Assembly (NCBI RefSeq): GCF_900129215.1
Contig: NZ_FQUQ01000002.1
Span: 1,550,001 to 1,614,000, forward strand
Reading direction: 5' to 3'
DNA: 64,000 nt
From: Pedobacter caeni
GTDB taxonomy: Bacteria > Bacteroidota > Bacteroidia > Sphingobacteriales > Sphingobacteriaceae
The notes under the pieces were generated by a model. The model was not told the DNA's origin. It saw only the letters and a list, made by a program, of their open reading frames with translations, and did not search any database. This document shows positions 63,740 to 64,000 of this stretch, piece after piece. Both the position numbers and the translations under genes were made by a program. The stretch's first letter is position 1. Every line of letters begins with the position of its first letter.

Positions 63740-64000
63740 GACTTCTATCGTAACAGGATGTCAAAATAGTTCGTTTTCAATTTGAATCGGTAATCTTAGT
63801 TGTACGTTTCGGTGAATGTGGTTCTTCCCCACTTTTGGCGAAATACCCACTATAAGACACAAATTGAATTAGCTAATTATTATATTAAATTCAAATTTTA
63901 TTTGGTAGCATCACATCAAAAACCAATCTTTAGGTCATCAAATAAGCAGTTATTTATACTTTACTATTGGAGATGGTTTGAGCTGATTTGATTTGAAATG
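63740..64000. other. Right-end non-coding stretch
   Basis: A 261-bp AT-rich tail beyond araC. The only open frame is a short 63-codon one (63800-63991) without family resemblance, so I call nothing here. No copy of the tRNA-Pro 3' end or of the AraC motif is visible. Confidence 0.5.

Noticed and set aside
63800..63991. A 63-codon frame at the right edge
   Set aside because: AT-rich, without ribosome site or family resemblance.

Overview
This window looks like a chromosomal segment from a Bacteroidota bacterium of the Sphingobacteriaceae, probably Pedobacter or a close relative. The reasons are protein families typical of that group (DUF6266, DUF4296, DUF2723, TIGR02757, an adjacent SPFH/Arc pair, a long Lgt), several TAnnTTTG promoter boxes, few Shine-Dalgarno sequences, many lipoproteins, and moderate GC. 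The assignment rests on recognised families, not on a database search.

Layout. 1-8175 is mostly housekeeping: the 3' part of a sulfatase, ubiX, mtaB, lgt, an inositol-monophosphatase-like enzyme, a NifU-like protein and purB. 8317-12983 is an accessory block. It holds two paralogous Thr-rich mini-lipoproteins, a DUF6266 protein with a GNAT-like tail, an XRE regulator, and an ECF sigma factor followed by a membrane protein that joins an anti-sigma-like N-terminus to an HtrA-like serine protease. A promoter-like motif (GGGTTAC, 15-16 nt, GTATTAA) lies upstream of both lipoprotein genes and twice in front of the sigma gene, which suggests one small stress regulon. 13127-19522 holds an S41 peptidase, an ArsR-type regulator divergent from an alpha/beta-hydrolase/monooxygenase fusion, DUF72, a 1-Cys peroxiredoxin, a MepB-like protein and an orphan gene with an unusual Shine-Dalgarno/upstream-ORF arrangement.

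19621-55086 is mainly core metabolism and envelope. It includes a DUF2723 membrane protein; a YggS/GNAT/lipoprotein/aspartate kinase/methyltransferase operon; mutS2; 3-oxoacid CoA-transferase (scoAB), with a thiolase 18 kb further on; uridine kinase; a LysM protein; Dps; UbiD, the partner of UbiX; a FadL-type porin; a Gly/Tyr-rich lipoprotein; proS; a cystathionine synthase/lyase; tandem POT transporters; SPFH/Arc; and a PgpH-like HD phosphodiesterase. Between 44343 and 44691 lie a 40-bp tandem repeat array and a compact 84-nt nested hairpin. 55167-55545 carries tRNA-Ser(GCT) and two identical tRNA-Pro(TGG) genes.

55779-63739, just beyond the tRNAs, is a second accessory block. An AraC regulator faces eight minus-strand genes: two cytoplasmic aldo/keto reductases, and six proteins that all carry export signals (two alpha/beta hydrolases, a lipoprotein flavodoxin, a carboxymuconolactone-decarboxylase-like protein and two cupins, one fused to a SnoaL-like domain). 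A 37-bp motif, 30/37 identical, occurs in the araC intergenic region and again before the flavodoxin gene, and is the likely AraC operator. The sigma/protease module and this extracytoplasmic redox/hydrolase cluster are the strongest candidates for incompletely described systems.
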